Origin: Triatoma infestans
Taxonomy: Eukaryota; Arthropoda; Insecta; Hemiptera; Reduviidae
DNA length: 64,000 nt
Assembly (NCBI GenBank): GCA_011037195.1
Contig: JAAEAF010004259.1
Location: 44,741 to 108,740, forward strand
Direction of reading: 5' to 3'
Both the position numbers and the translations under genes were made by a program. Numbering within the stretch: the first letter of the stretch is position 1; every line of letters starts with the position of its first letter. Under the pieces are notes generated by a model, which searched no databases, was not told the DNA's origin, and saw only the letters and a list, made by a program, of their open reading frames with translations. Shown here piece after piece: positions 13,301 to 28,300 of this stretch.

Positions 13301-16300
13301 ATCCCCCAGTTTCCCTAAAATGTGCGATTGCTCGATGACCGCAGAACGTGACAGAACTAAACGTACTGCCACATATCGTACGCTATGTCCTTCCTCTCCA
13401 AGAGCGACGGCTCTGACGGCATCCACAAAAGAAATGGCAGCTATTATTTTAAAGTGTTTTGAATTTTACTTCTGTTGGAGGTTAGGAGTTTTTTGATTAA
13501 TGTTATACCAAAGTTAATACAAAGTGCAGACTTATTGTGTTTTTCTATAGAAAAATGTCTTTGTTTTTTATGGCTGAGTAATATTATTACTATACATAGA
13601 CTGAATATTTTTGTCCAAATGAAGGGGAAAGCAATGCCACATTAGTGATCACTCCAACTTCTGTGATGGGTCAATGGGAAAACGAAGTTAAAAGCAAAAT
13701 TACTAGAGGAGCTCTTACTTGCATGTTATATCATGGACCAGCCCGTAAAAAAACTAAATGGTAAGAGTCAATTAATTAAATTAAAAATTTTGAAGTATAA
13801 TTTAACATTAAAAAAAGAAAAGTAATGTGATTGGTACTTTTACAGTTTATCTTCCTATGACATAGTACTTACAACCTATGCTACCGTTCAAAGGGAAGAA
13901 ATAGTAAGTGTTGAATTTTCATCTTAAACTGATTTATTACAATAAAATTTAAATAACTCGTCTTCGTATTTAGTTTTTGTAATATATATATCACAGACAT
14001 ATTTTCCGTGATATGCGGCTATGCGGATCTAACCACAACATCCTTATATATCCTTCAAGGTTTACTGGTTTAACAATCAAATAAGGCTGATTAAATGATT
14101 ATGGTCATTGAGAGTCAATTAGTGGAGCGATTAACTTAATTAATAGGCTATAGAAAGGAAATACACATAGGTGGTAGAAATTTCAATGCTAATGTTCATG
14201 GTGTTGTCCTCGTCGCATCCATTATGGCTAAACAAGCCATGCGTTGTGCTCCCTGCAGTATCTTGACATTTCTTCCTATTTGTATCCTTGGTCATCACAC
14301 ACATACATACAAGCTACAAATACACACATCAACCAAATACATTATATTGGTATATTTAATCAATATGGCCGGTATTTAACCAATGGCTAGCTGGCCGGCA
14401 AAATTTAACTCATATATTTTAATTTTGAAAAGTGCAGTTTAGTCATTCCATGTTCCGAGTTCTTGTTTGATTTTAATTTTAAATACATATTATATTGTAT
14501 TTTTTTGGCAGGATAGTCCTCTAATGAAGTTAAGATGGAAGAGGATTATTCTCGACGAAGCGCATACAATAAGGAATGCGAAAACTAAAACAGCACAAGC
14601 AATATTTATGCTAAAATCTAAAGCGAAATGGGCGTTGACAGGAACTCCGGTGCATAATAAAGAATTAGATTTATATTCGCTTCTTAGATTTCTGCGTTGT
14701 AAACCATTTGATGATTTGACTGTTAGTATTTTTATAGAAGTTTATATATGTATTTTGTATATACTGTTTCAAAATGATTCTATATTAGATGTTAATCTGT
14801 TTATTTAGATCCGCAAATATTTTGAATCTGTTTAGTTAATCTGCAAAGATTCTTTGCTGGGTCATATATCATAGTGATGTTTTAAGTACCCAATACCAAC
14901 ATCAAATTTTTATAGTTATAAAAATAATGTTTAAAATATAGATATTATATATAAAAATCCACACATTCGCACAGGCACATCACATCACAAAAAAAATCTG
15001 GTGTGAAACACTCACACAACTTTCTGTTACTCCAATTCTCAAAATTATAATTGATAAATTTTATAGTTAGTGAATGAAATTCGTCGAAAATTGAAAAATC
15101 TGTTCAATAAAAGCGCACTTCCGGTTTACTAATTTTTGAAACTCGGAATTTTTACCATCTATTTATTTCTAATTACTTTTGTTTGGATGATAGAATTGTA
15201 TAATCAACTATGATAGCACTTTAGAAAAAAAACATGACCCCTCCCCTAAAAGTTCCCTAAATGAATTTTCCCTAGAGAAATGTTTCAATTAAAGTTGTAG
15301 ATCTTTGTATATGTAGCTTATATAGGAAGTTTCAAGAAAATCGTCGGGGGTATTTTTGAGAAAATCGCGAAAAGCAAAAAAAAATCATGTAAAGTAAACG
15401 CACTTCCGGTCATCCGATTTTTTCAGACTCCAAATTTCAACAACATATTTAATTCTAATTAACATTATTTAGATGACAGATCTATCTAATAAACTGAAAT
15501 AGCCGTAACCTCACCTCTCCCTCAAAAGTACCCTTAAATGAATTTTTCCTGAGAAATGTTTCAAATGAATGTTGTAGCTCTTCATATGTGTAGTTGATCT
15601 TAAGTCTTAATAAGTATATAAGCAGTCTTAATAAGTAAATAAATACAATAAATTATTTATTTATTCAAGTTTTATTTAATTTATTTATTCTATAAATTGT
15701 ATGTTTTTAATGTTTAAATTCTTATATACAAACAGATATGGAAAAGATGGGTAGACAATAAAGATGCTGCTGGCATTCAAAGATTAAATTGCATTTTGAA
15801 TGCTATCTTATTAAGACGGACAAAGGAAGGAATACAATCGGAAGGTGGACTAAAATCATTGAAACCAAAAACATTTGAAACAATACAAATAGACTTAGAT
15901 CCAGAAGAGTATGATATATATAAAAAAGTTGCCTACTTTTCAAGGTAAAATTTGATATTGTTTGCTTTGGAAAATACCTTTAAAATATATAAAATAAATG
16001 CAAATCATATATTAATAAATATAATAATAATAATGTTTTATTTATCAAACATTATACAAAAAGAAACTAAAATATTTTATTGGAATTTCACTTTGCATGG
16101 ACCTTAGCGATTTCTAAAAAGGAGTCTCCAACAAAAGTTGTTATCATACACTGCTTTTTCCTTCGCTATTATATTTTCTCGATGTATTTTGCATCCGTTG
16201 CAAGGTGATTCCCATAGCAATTAGTGCACTCTCCATATCCCACTGACATGCGTTGTGTAGTCCCGTACATTTACTGCATCTTGTCTACCCATACACTGGA

Positions 16301-19300
16301 TGCCTGAATGTCAGTATAGAGACAATTTATGGCTGCGATTCATACATGGTCTCCTGTGAGGAACATAGGGCTCCACTCTGAACCTCACTTCATACAAAGT
16401 GACATGCCTCGAAAGTTTCTGACTTCGAAGGTTAAAAAAAAACAAGTTTCAAAAGGCCTATTTTCGGATCTTTTATATACTCTTTCTACCTTTATCACTA
16501 AAATTTCACTTCAATGTGGTGCAGAATTTCCGTCTCTGGAGGGATACTTCCATCCTCTAATGATCCCCTTCGAATAAATTAGATATTCTGGAACATAAGC
16601 CTCAAGTTTCGTTTTTCCAAAGCACTGTGGTTAATTACATAGTTAGCCGCTTCAGGATGTTTCTGTTATGATTTTCATTCGGCTTTTTCCCAACTATATC
16701 AGTTGAATAGCTGTTGTTCTCTGTATATATCCATTTATCGAATGTGACTCGATAGATGTTGCCCATTCCCGTTTCGACCTTCTACACCTATGTCCGTAGG
16801 CTTCTACAAACCAGTCCACCTGTTTCCATAGATACTTCATTATTAGTTTTATTATTATTACTGTTATTATCATTAGTAGCATCATGAATGTTCGCTTTAC
16901 TATCTTTGTTTTTCACCACCTTCGCCGCGCGCATATTCAGACTCATATTCTCGCGAGTCAGCGATCTCTTGTGGTCTTCCCAGACTTATCATCATTATTA
17001 TTATTGCTAAAGATCATTATTACAAGTATTAATATCATTAATATTATCTTCAGAATACTTATTTTTTCTGTCAGCCGGTGGTCCTCTATCATGAGGTAGG
17101 CCTCCATTGTGCTCTTCCATCACCAATCCTTTCCAGCCCTACTTACACAAATGTGTGGGTTGGGCGCTTAAGCACTTCGAAGTAATTGTGCCCTATATAT
17201 TCATTTCATTGGGCTCAGACCTGAACACAACGTTTGTGTAGTGAACATTTTGATACCACATTGCCAAAGATCGCAGCACGTAGCTGCTTTACTTTTCACA
17301 AGGAAACATTATGACAGTTGTTTACAGTTCTGTAGCAGTTGATTGCGATTACGTATCTAAACCTTCTTTTTTTTCTTAGTTTTCAGTGATATTTCAAATT
17401 TCTTTTTGAGAATCGACTTTCTTTAAGTTTTATGAAAGGATAGTGTAAGAATTTCGGCTGAAATTATTTTTTTTGGATTAAATAGAATAAACGAAAACAT
17501 TAATAACACGGTTGTTAGGAACATGGCGGATCAAAAAAGATGTAAGTTCTAATTTTCAATTGATTTATCAACATTGTTTTACAATAATAATAATAATAAT
17601 AATATTTTTAGTAATTTGCAATTTTAGATTACAATTTGAGCAATCCGAGTGACTTGGAAGAAGTTTTTAAAATATTAGCGGATGATTCGGATATCGAAGA
17701 ATCTGATGATGAGATAACTCTTGAGACTGCAATGCAAAAGGCAGTTCTGGAACGAGAAAGTGAAATGATTACCCCAGAAGAAAATGTCACTTTAAATGAT
17801 GAAGAAAGCGATAGTGTTATGACCCATTTCAACGTTTCGAAATGTACATCTGATGCTGCGATTTTAAGTGCACTTTCATTATCAACCCGTATTGTTCTGC
17901 CCAAGATGTGGCAACTTCAAGTTCAACTTCATTTGCTGCCAGAATTGCTCATGCTAAACGAAAAGGTAGTCCTCTGACTTTTAAGCCATGCAAGAACGCA
18001 TGGATTGCACATCCTGTCATTGCACCAGACATGAAAAGTATTGGAGCGAAGAACATAACGCCTCTCCAATATTTCGAAAAATATTTTACCAATAATTTTT
18101 GCTATACAGCAGTGTTATAGCATGACTAAATGTGGTAAAGAATTGCAGACTTCATATGCAGAAATAAAAAAACTATTTGGAATTCATATTGTAATGGGTT
18201 GCATTCCATACCCTAGAATTCGAATGTATTTTCAGCGTGGAATTGCTTTATCGATGGTATGTATTGCAATTAGTAGAGACAGATTTTTTTACTTGAGAAA
18301 CTGTTCTTTACACTTAGTTGACATAAATGCAAGACCAGTTCCTGCGGACAATTTTTTATGGAAAGTTCAGCCAGTGATAGATGCAGTATGCAATGGGTGT
18401 ATGCAGATTGAGAGAACGATCAGTAATTACTCTGTGGACGAACAAATGATACCTTTTACAGGCCACTGCGCTATAAAACAATTCGTCCCTAATAAGCCAC
18501 GGTCGGAAGGATTGAAAAATTTCATATTGACAACAAGTGGACTAATGCTTGATTTTGAAGTGTACGAAGTTTCAAGAACGCCACTAACTCGAGATCTTAG
18601 ATTGGGACCAGCAGTGGCATTAAGACTCACTGAATCAGTACTAAAAAATAGTCATATCTTTTTTGACAGATATTTCACCAAAATAAATTTGGTCAAAGAA
18701 CTGCGTGCACAAAAGAAATTCGCAACTGGCACTTGGATGACAAATAGAATTCGATTGAACTGGAAACAGGATACGAAAATGGAAAGAGGTGAATACCAGC
18801 AATTTATTGCAAAAGAAGGTCGTAAAAAATTCTATGCGCTCAAATGGAAAGATAATAAAGCAAACTGTGGAGCCTTACCTTCTGTGAACAGATGGGACAA
18901 AAAAGAAAAGATTAGGCGACCAGTTTCTTGCCCGAATATTGTTCACACCTACAACCAGAACATGGGAGGTGTAGATATTTTTAATCAGACGCTGGAGTAT
19001 TATCGTATGTTTCTAAAAACAAAGAAATTGACCTTACTACATAATGGACATACTCTATTCTCACAAATTACTGGCTGGAATACAAGCTAGACTGTGAGAG
19101 ATTAAATAAACCGGAGAAGTATGTAATGGATTTGCTACACTTCCTCCTGTCAGTAGCTGAAGCTCTAATAGCTATACCCACCAAAAATGAATATCACGAT
19201 GAACCTTCTACCAAAGAGGTACACAAAGCTACCAACTGGCGAGCTCTCCTCTGCCGTGTGATGACAAAAAAAGTGATGGTTTCTATCATTGGCTGATAGT

Positions 19301-22300
19301 CGACGATCTCACTACAGCTAGAATGTGCAGGGGAGAGGGCTGTAAAATCACGAACCAGAACTAAATGTGAGAAATGAAATGATTGCTTATGTTTGTCTGA
19401 AAAAAAAAAATTGTTTCAAATCATTTCATAAATAAAGAAAATGTGAAATTATTTTGTTGTTCATATTCCTAACCCACACAATTGTGTTAATCCCTTTCAA
19501 AGGGATAAAAAAAGGAATTTTTTTATTTATATTTTTTACATGATTACGATATAACATCAAATATTCCCAAAAGAAAATCTATAAAGAAAAAATTTCCAGG
19601 TCTGTAAGGGATAGCTGTTGTCCTCTGTATATATCCATTTACCGAATGTGACTCGATTGAAGTTGGCCATTCCCGTTCTGACCTTCTACATATCAGCACC
19701 ATCTGTTTCCATAGATCCTTCATTATTAATTTTATTATTATTGTTACTACAGCTAGAATGTGCAGAAAATTAGTTGCATCATGAATATTCGCCTTGTTTT
19801 TCACCACCTTCGCCGCGCGCATATTCAGGCTCGTATTTTCGCGAGTCCGCGATCTCTTGTGGCCTTTCCCAAAATAATTATTATTATTATTATTATTACT
19901 AACATTAAGATCATTATTACAAGTATTAATATCATTAATATTATCTTCAGAATACTTATCTTTTTTGTCAGTCGGTGGTCCTCTGATCATGCTCTTCCAT
20001 CACCAATTCTGCTATGTTGTGTTGTATTGTTTTTTATTCTATATTTTTTTATTTTCTCTGCTAATCCAAAATTTTTCTTTTCTATTCTTACTTTATCCCC
20101 CGAAAAGTACAACCTTAGTAAAATTATTGATTACAACTTCCCTAAACCCTATAAAATTGCAACTTTTAGAGAGCCCTCTAAATTAAACTAGAAACGAATC
20201 CATCTGCAGAGTTATACTATGAAAAAAAAAAAATATTACAAAAAACATAATGAGATCAACAACTTTTTAAGAATTTAATATATACAAAAAGTTATTAGAC
20301 TTGTAAGCAATATTCAAATAAATAAAAATATAAACAAAAGCCATCAAAATAGGAAACGCTATGAAATATATTGAGACAGAAGAGACTTATACATTATATT
20401 TTATAATCATAAATTGTAAGAATATAATTATAAGAATAAGATAATATTTGCTAACAAATAACTATTTACATAAGAAAGTGATTGATTTTTATTTAGAAAT
20501 TATTCTTTCGAAATCGTTTATAATCACTGCAAAACACTAAAAAGTCTTCCGGTTGAAACTGCATGAATGATTTTGGTATATACCGATGATTCGTCCAAAT
20601 TTCGAAAGTCTTCTTCCTGGTAGAATTGGGCTTCACCAACATTCAGTGTTGATCTGAAAAATATAAGCCTGCGAAAATCTGAAACATAGTTTTTTGTTTT
20701 TTTTAAGCGTTTCTATGCGATTTTTTTATTGTTTTAGGACACTTTTGGCTAAACTTATTTACCAGAGGGCCGAAAAAGAAGATTTACTCAGAGGTGGCTT
20801 ACCGCCAAACTCTAATAGATGTAAGTGAATCTTATGTACCGTAGCCTTTAAGTGTACAGTTATAAGTTTATTTCATCTTCGTATCTGTGTTGTTGAACAT
20901 TTTTTTTTTTTTTTTTTAACAAGATAAAGTTTATTTTGCCCCCCAAATGTAACCCTAAAGATTCATTTACATAGAAAAAGGTAAAAATATAAGTACTTTC
21001 ATGGCTTTTTTTTTTGTGTTTGTTACTATGCTTATTTTTATTACACATTACAAACACCATCATGGATTTTATGGTCTATTATTTTAATTTCTTAGTTACA
21101 ATGTATAGTGTACAATGTGCGAAGACAATAAATGAAAGTTAAAAGAATACAATTGTGGTAAAGTTTTTTTTGTTTGTTCGTTTGTTATAACAAATGCTTT
21201 CTACGGATTCTTGCTATAGCTGTTTACCTCGACAAACATGTCTGCATCAGATTTTGATTAAGAGGTAAAACAGTCACAAAAACGCACGACCTGCTTATAA
21301 GGTTTCTGGAGGACCGGGCTCAATTTCATATATCGAACTTCAAATGTAATTTCCATTTTTCAAAATCGGTTGAAGTTCTGTTGAAAATAACAAAGACCGA
21401 GCCGTCATGTGACAAGTTCAACTCTAGAAAACGTGAAATTATTCGCAAAGATCGCAACATTATGGGGAAGAAACAAGAATAATGGATGAACAAGCCATGG
21501 ATGCTTCATCATAACGACCCCACCAAGACGCGGTAATTGTGACGGCAAAAACGTGCCTGTGGTGGCTATATGGCTTCTTATTATAGAACATAGTCCTTTA
21601 ATTTTTTCTTAACCCAAGAGTGAAAATGAAGCTGAAGGAATATCGTTTTCTTTAATCGAGCGGAGTTAAATGACGGCACAGCCTGATTTTCGAATTGAGT
21701 AAAATAAAAATTAAAGTGCCTATTTTTTCAGGCGGGTTTAACGTCTAACTACCAAATCCAGGTGTCGTGGACGGGAGCGGAAATGAATGCTTTAAAAGAA
21801 CATTTTAAAAACACCAAAAGTTCAATCGTAAAGTATTCTTAAAAATATATTAGGGAGGGGATTTGATCAGTGGTTAGTGCACTAATCTCCCACGAAGAGG
21901 TCCCGGGTTCCAGTTCAGCCGTGCTGTCCTTAGATTTTTCTCTTCCTAGGAGCCTCTATACCTCTCTGTCCGGTGATGGACAGTGTTGTCTGTAACAAGA
22001 GAACACTGACAGAAGGCTCCGGGCGCCATTGACCATAAATGTTGACGCGCCTTAAATTTAAAAAAAAAATTATGCACAATTTTTTAATATCAAATCATAA
22101 TGTATAATCATTCCATTTTTGTTATTAAATACACATACATACTAACACAACCTTATAACCTACCGCATACAATCTCTGCAAGAGTAGTACATAACAAAAA
22201 CATGAAGTTGTAGTCAACTCTTTTTCATAAGAATTTGATAACCTTACTCTGACGATGAATGAGAATTCGAAACCGGTCTGGAACACTGTTAATATGCAGT

Positions 22301-25300
22301 ATTGCGGACGCATCCACATAATCAACAATGCAAACAATTTTTATTGATAATGGTACTTTGTAATTGTGAATGCTACATTATAATTATAGCTTGTATTCTC
22401 TATTACAAACGTACTCTGACTGTATATTTCATTTTTTTTTTCTTTTCTAGTTACTAGAGAGGAAAACCCGTTTAAAGATCATCCTGAATTAGATGCGCTA
22501 TATAAGGATATGATGTCAATGCAGAATGTACAAACACATCAAATCTTGGTTTTATTGCTTCGAATGAGACAGATTTGTTGCCATCCTGCGTTAGCTGTTT
22601 CGGTAATTTTACATATCTATACTAATTTTATTGCTATAATGTGTTTTAATTTGGTTTCCTTAAATATCTTAAATAAAAATACTTTTTCTTATTTTTTTTT
22701 TTTTTTCTAGTTCTATACAAGATTCATTCATTAAACGTATTTTTTTATTTTCTATTAAAAAAAAAATCATTCAATACCACTTTGATTCTAGATACTAAGT
22801 GCTGAAGAATTGAATAGTTCAGGCATTGAAGAACATGAAGCGGCTGCTTCTGAGTTAGTAGATAGAATTCATCGTATGTCTATAGCTCCTAATGAAGGGA
22901 ATCCTGAGGGTAATGTGTTCAAGAAAAGTAGGTGCAGCTCCAAGGTAAAATGGAAAAGCATTTTTTTTTCTCAATGAATAACTTTTTTTTTTTGTTAATA
23001 ACTCTTCATAAGAGGTCAGTTTTTTTTTTGCTGGAGATTAGTTATTTATGTTGTAGATTACTACAACGTTACAGCTTGATTTTTTTTTAATTGTTTCCTT
23101 AACTATTTTGTAAAATAAAGTCAAACAAACTTATTGCGTTAGTTTAACATGTCTAAATCGACTCGCTATCGAAATATATATGTATAAAACCAATCTCTTA
23201 AGCGGATGTAGGATGAACGCTGAAATAGAATCGAGGAACTATTAAAAAGTGCAAGCTGTGTAGTAAAACGTGCCACTCAAAAAAGTATCGTTTTGTACGA
23301 TTAGTTGAGTTGTTTACTCCTTTTGGGGATAAATAAAATAAAAAATCTGAATTTAAACAGATACGACTTTCTCTTAATCCACTTCACATAGTTCTCTTTA
23401 CAAATTTTCTACAAAAACTGAACTTTTATTAACTTTTTTTTAAAACTTATTCTTTTTTTACTACTTCTGGGAAGAGAAAAATATTAGGATAGCTATTAGA
23501 AGCGAACGAGTCCAGCACGCTAAACCCTGAATTGCGTTCATATGCATATTCAGAATTGGTGGTGTATTTTTATTTCCAAAGCATTCGTTCACAAAAAAGT
23601 TATTATTTATAAATTCTCAAGAAGAATCAACAAAATATAAGTGCACACTCTCTTCTATCACTCATAGATCTCAAGTTTTATAAAAGTAACGGTATGATAA
23701 AAAAAAAGGTGGATAAATTCCAGTATCCAGATTCATTCTGTGGCAAGAAATTGAACTTTTGGAAAAGAAATAAAAAGAAGAATTCGTAAAATGATTAGCA
23801 TGCTTAATTCGGTCCTGTGGTGCTGCAATTTTATGATTAAGACGAAAAAGATGAACTACAAATCCATTGACGTGAGCATCCTCTTATTTAGAGCGGAGAT
23901 ATGGACGCTGAATGGAGATTTGGAAAGAAATCCACCAAAATGGATTATTTGAGGAGAGCAGCCAGAATATCCAGAATTAAAAAAAAAAAAAAAGGACGAA
24001 CAAGGAGTTTAGGGAGTGGTGTGGTCATTTGATAAGAATGAAGGGAAAAAGGATCCCGAAAATGGTTTTTAATTGGGAAGTGGAAGCGAAGAGATGGAAA
24101 AGAAGAATCTAGAATATAAAATGGGTACAGAATATCATGGAGAGTATGTGCGGCAACCTGGACGGAAAAAATAAAAGAAGCATTTAGTTGAGAAAGTCCT
24201 CAGAATATATATATAAAAGTGTCTTCATGTTAAATGGGTCAGATTAGTCTTGACAATAACTTAGAGGAATAATTACGGGCATCTTAATCGGTTACTTTCT
24301 AGTTCTTAAACAATTTAATCTTAACGGACAGTAGTTGCTTTAACTTCAAATCTGTTTTTAATATAAAAAAAATCAAATATACAATATCACATGACTTTTT
24401 CTTACTGCAATTAATACAATTTTAATGGACAGATTTTCTCTTAACACTGTAATATTTATAAATGTTTAGATAGGCTTGCCTTTATAAGGTGGTAAAGATT
24501 ATCATGTATAAGTGAATGGTAATAGACACACCAAAATTCTCAAACAATAAAGCTTGTAACAAAAGTTTACAATTTTAACCTTACTGACAAGGCCTCCAGA
24601 TGCGATCTGCTAAAATAGATTTTACTAGAAAATGTTGCAAATAATCAAACAAATATGCAGTGATCATTTCAAATTTACAAGAATATCATTACGACACGTT
24701 TTCAAGAAAAGTTCACAAAACTCAAAAAAACAATTCTATAAAGTCGCACACGTTAAGTCCTGTTAATCAGTTTTCTTCTAATTTGAAATTCTAGTAATGC
24801 TTTAATATGTCTTTTAAATATTGCTAGATAGTAGAATTAGACTTGGATAGAATAATGGTACTTTAGAGGAAAAAAAAAAATTAATGTTACTGCTCCTCTT
24901 AAACCGCCAAAAAGTCAATTTTCCCAGAAATATGTTTTAAATAAAAGTGATAAACATTAAGTGTTATGTAGGCAGTAAATGTTGTTTAAAGAGGCGTCGT
25001 TAAGAACATTTTCGAGAAAGTCGCGAAAAACGGAAATAAAAAATATTCAGTAAAGTCGCACTTCCTGTTGATGGATTTTGTTCATAAACCTTCATGGCAG
25101 ATGAAACATACGTATCTTTCTGATGAAAACTCGATTTCGAACATTTGACACGATTGCAATAATTGGTCTTATTTGGAATAAGAGAAAGTAAATTGTATAT
25201 TCCATACTTATAGAAATAATAATTCATTATCTTAATTAATTTAATATTCATTAAAAAAAAAAAAAATATTTTTTTTTCTGATTCTTTATCATCATTATTG

Positions 25301-28300
25301 CAGATGAGAGCCGTTATTGAATGTATATCAAACATTTTATTTAATTCGGATGAAAAAATCATAGTTGTTTCCCAGTGGACTTCTGTACTTGATATTTTAA
25401 AAGAATTTCTTAAAGGTATGAACATTATGACTTCTGAATTTAATGGTCGCATTCCTGTTAAAGAACGTCCACAAATAATAGAAAATTTCAATTACAAATC
25501 AACTAGTCCAAAGGTAAGTTATTGCTTCAATAGTTTACATTTATTTACTTCCTTTTTTTTTTTTTTTAATGTTCTCGTTTATTGTTATTTATAGTTGTTA
25601 TAGATAGTGGAAAAATTAGAGTAAGCATGTATTTGAAACTAGTGGGAAATTAATATTTTTTTTTCCTTTTCACCTCTTCATTCTCACGTCTTTTTAAGAT
25701 CCATGATTTTATCCGTCATTCATTTTGATGATTCTGACCGGTTTTGAATTCTCATCCATCGTTTGAGTAAAGCGAGTAAATTAGATTCTTCTCTTAAGAT
25801 GCTTCTCTGTTAAAGTAATGCTGGATGTTTGCAAGAAGTGGCTATAAAACCATATCTACTGCGAGTTAAGAAACCCTTATTAGAAGTATAATTCATTTTT
25901 ACCCCCAAATAGAAACTCAACTTTATCGAAAATTATTGTTTTAAAATTAAATCAAATATTTAATTTTAGCATAGACTGATTTCTTCTGGAACCTTTTATA
26001 AAGTATGACCTGTAGCGAAAATGCTTATTGAGCAATGCTGGGGGATTCATTTATTATGTCCAGTAACAATTACAAAACGATTATCGACCAGACTAACCGT
26101 AACTGACCAAACGTGGATCATTTGGAAACTGCATTAAGACTGACTAGTTAATGATATGTTGTCAATATTAATTGCGTAAAGAAATGTTGTCAATATTAAT
26201 TGCTATTGTCATATTACTGATAGTGTGAGGGCAGGTACTGATGGATTGTCAGTAACACTGCTGTACTTTTGGGATTTCAAAAGTATTCCATCAGTATTGT
26301 GAGCGTGGTCAGTATACTGATGAAATATGATAGTATGAAGGATGTATTGACACTATCTTTTCAGTATAGTGACATGGCTGAAGTATCTTCCCAAATGGAA
26401 TTTAATAATGAAGAAATTGAGGAAGTCGAAAAATCAAAAAGAGAACTAATGATAGAATTAATTCATTCTTATACCTATTTACATATCGCCATTTCATATC
26501 CTCAAATGTTCTGCCAGTTGCCAGGAACCAAAGTGTTACTACCAACTTTTCATCCGCAGCTATTGCTGGTCTCAGATGTGTGTCTTTTTTTTTGTGCAAT
26601 ATAAGGTCTTAAAGGTTTTAATAATCGTCGATCGTCTCACTATTCATGCGGAAGTAATTGCTGTAATCGCTAGGGTTACTTCCTTTAACATAATTTAATA
26701 GGTTCAAATGACCAAATTCATTTCTTTTTAACACCTTTCTTTCATCCAACGCCTTTTTTTGTTGTTTTTAAATTTTAAATTTGCCAAAATAATTGCAAGA
26801 CAGCTTTTTCTTTATTATTCATTATAAACCGATCTTTTTACTTTGACTAAAAACTGACCAACACCAAGTCGAGGCAACAAATTGACTGAGTACTGATGTG
26901 CTGACTGAACAATACTGATGTACACACTGATAGTGTGAGGGTAAACAGTCTGAATACTGTTAGTATCCCATCAGTACAGATACTGTCAGTATTACTGATA
27001 GTCTGAGGGCGCCTTTAGATACTTCTGCCGTTTCTATTGGAATCGAAATCGTTTATCGAAAAATTACATTTTTAAATTTGAGCGATCAATGAGAAACATA
27101 AGCTTTACAAGTTTTATTACATATATATAAAATTATATTAATACTTATTATTTAGAATACGAATAAAATTATTTTTCTTTTTTCTTGGAATCCTGCAATT
27201 GCTCAGTGCACTGTGACCAAAAGAGGTCTTTGTGCCACCCTAATGGTGCCAGATTAAGATAGTACACCTTCCAATTTATCACCCTAAGAAATCCCTAGAA
27301 TTCGGAATGGTTTTAAGTAGAAAATTTCCTCCCATCACACCCAATAAGTTCCTAGTTTTCTCTGAAACTTTCTCTGAATGATATTCATATTTTCTGCACA
27401 AGCAGAAAATAATTTTGCGAGTTGAATTGGAAGTGAAACCAATAAGGTTTTATGCATAAATATAAAATAATTCTATAATTTAGTCAATTTCAGATGTTTT
27501 GTATGATTACCTAATTGGTTCTAAAAGAGATCTAAAAATTATATGTAATAATTCATTTAGTTTTGTTGTTTACAAAGGTATTGCTGCTATCACTAGCAGC
27601 TGGAGGAACAGGACTTAATCTTATTGGAGCAAATCATCTTTTACTTATTGACGTACATTGGAATCCACAATTGGAAGCGCAGGCTTGTGATAGGGTTTAT
27701 AGAGTTGGACAGCAAAAACCTGTATATATTTACAAGTAAGTTGATAAAGACAAAAGTTTGTTTTATTTAAAAAAAAAAAAAGTAACGAAACCTAATATAT
27801 ACATATTAATACAATAAAAATCATGTGGATTGCTAGGGTAAGGCGTTGTTTGGTTCGATTTCCAGTCTTTGTCCTTGTTATATATTGTTTATTTAAATAA
27901 ACTGTTCAGTGAAATATGTTTGCTAAAACGCTTTTACTTTAGATTGCCAAAAAGAAAAAGAAAAAAAATTCATAAAGTCCAAATGGATCTCAGACTAAGC
28001 CGAATTCGCATATTAGCCGCCATATAGATGAAGGGCGCTATCATACGATTAAACAATATGTTGTATCAGTTTTTCGCGAAAACTCAATATAGATTTAAAT
28101 CCAATTTTGTAAAATTGTTCATAAAAATCATTGCCCCCTCTTATGTGAGTCTGCATGGGTTATGTTATTGAGCTAGTTAAAAATTTGGGTAATATAAAAG
28201 AATTTGTTGACCGTTATGATTTGTGAATTATGTTATGCAGACATTTGGTGAAGATCGGTCAAGTAAAAACATTCAATTATGCCAACGTTTCGACAGAGTT

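Noticed and set aside
17636..17904. The minus-strand protein opposite the piggyBac N-terminus
   Set aside because: It is the shadow of the Asp/Glu-rich piggyBac start.
19544..19990. A 148-codon minus-strand protein with an Asn run
   Set aside because: The related repeat A does not keep this frame, so it is not under selection. The Asn run comes from a TAA microsatellite.
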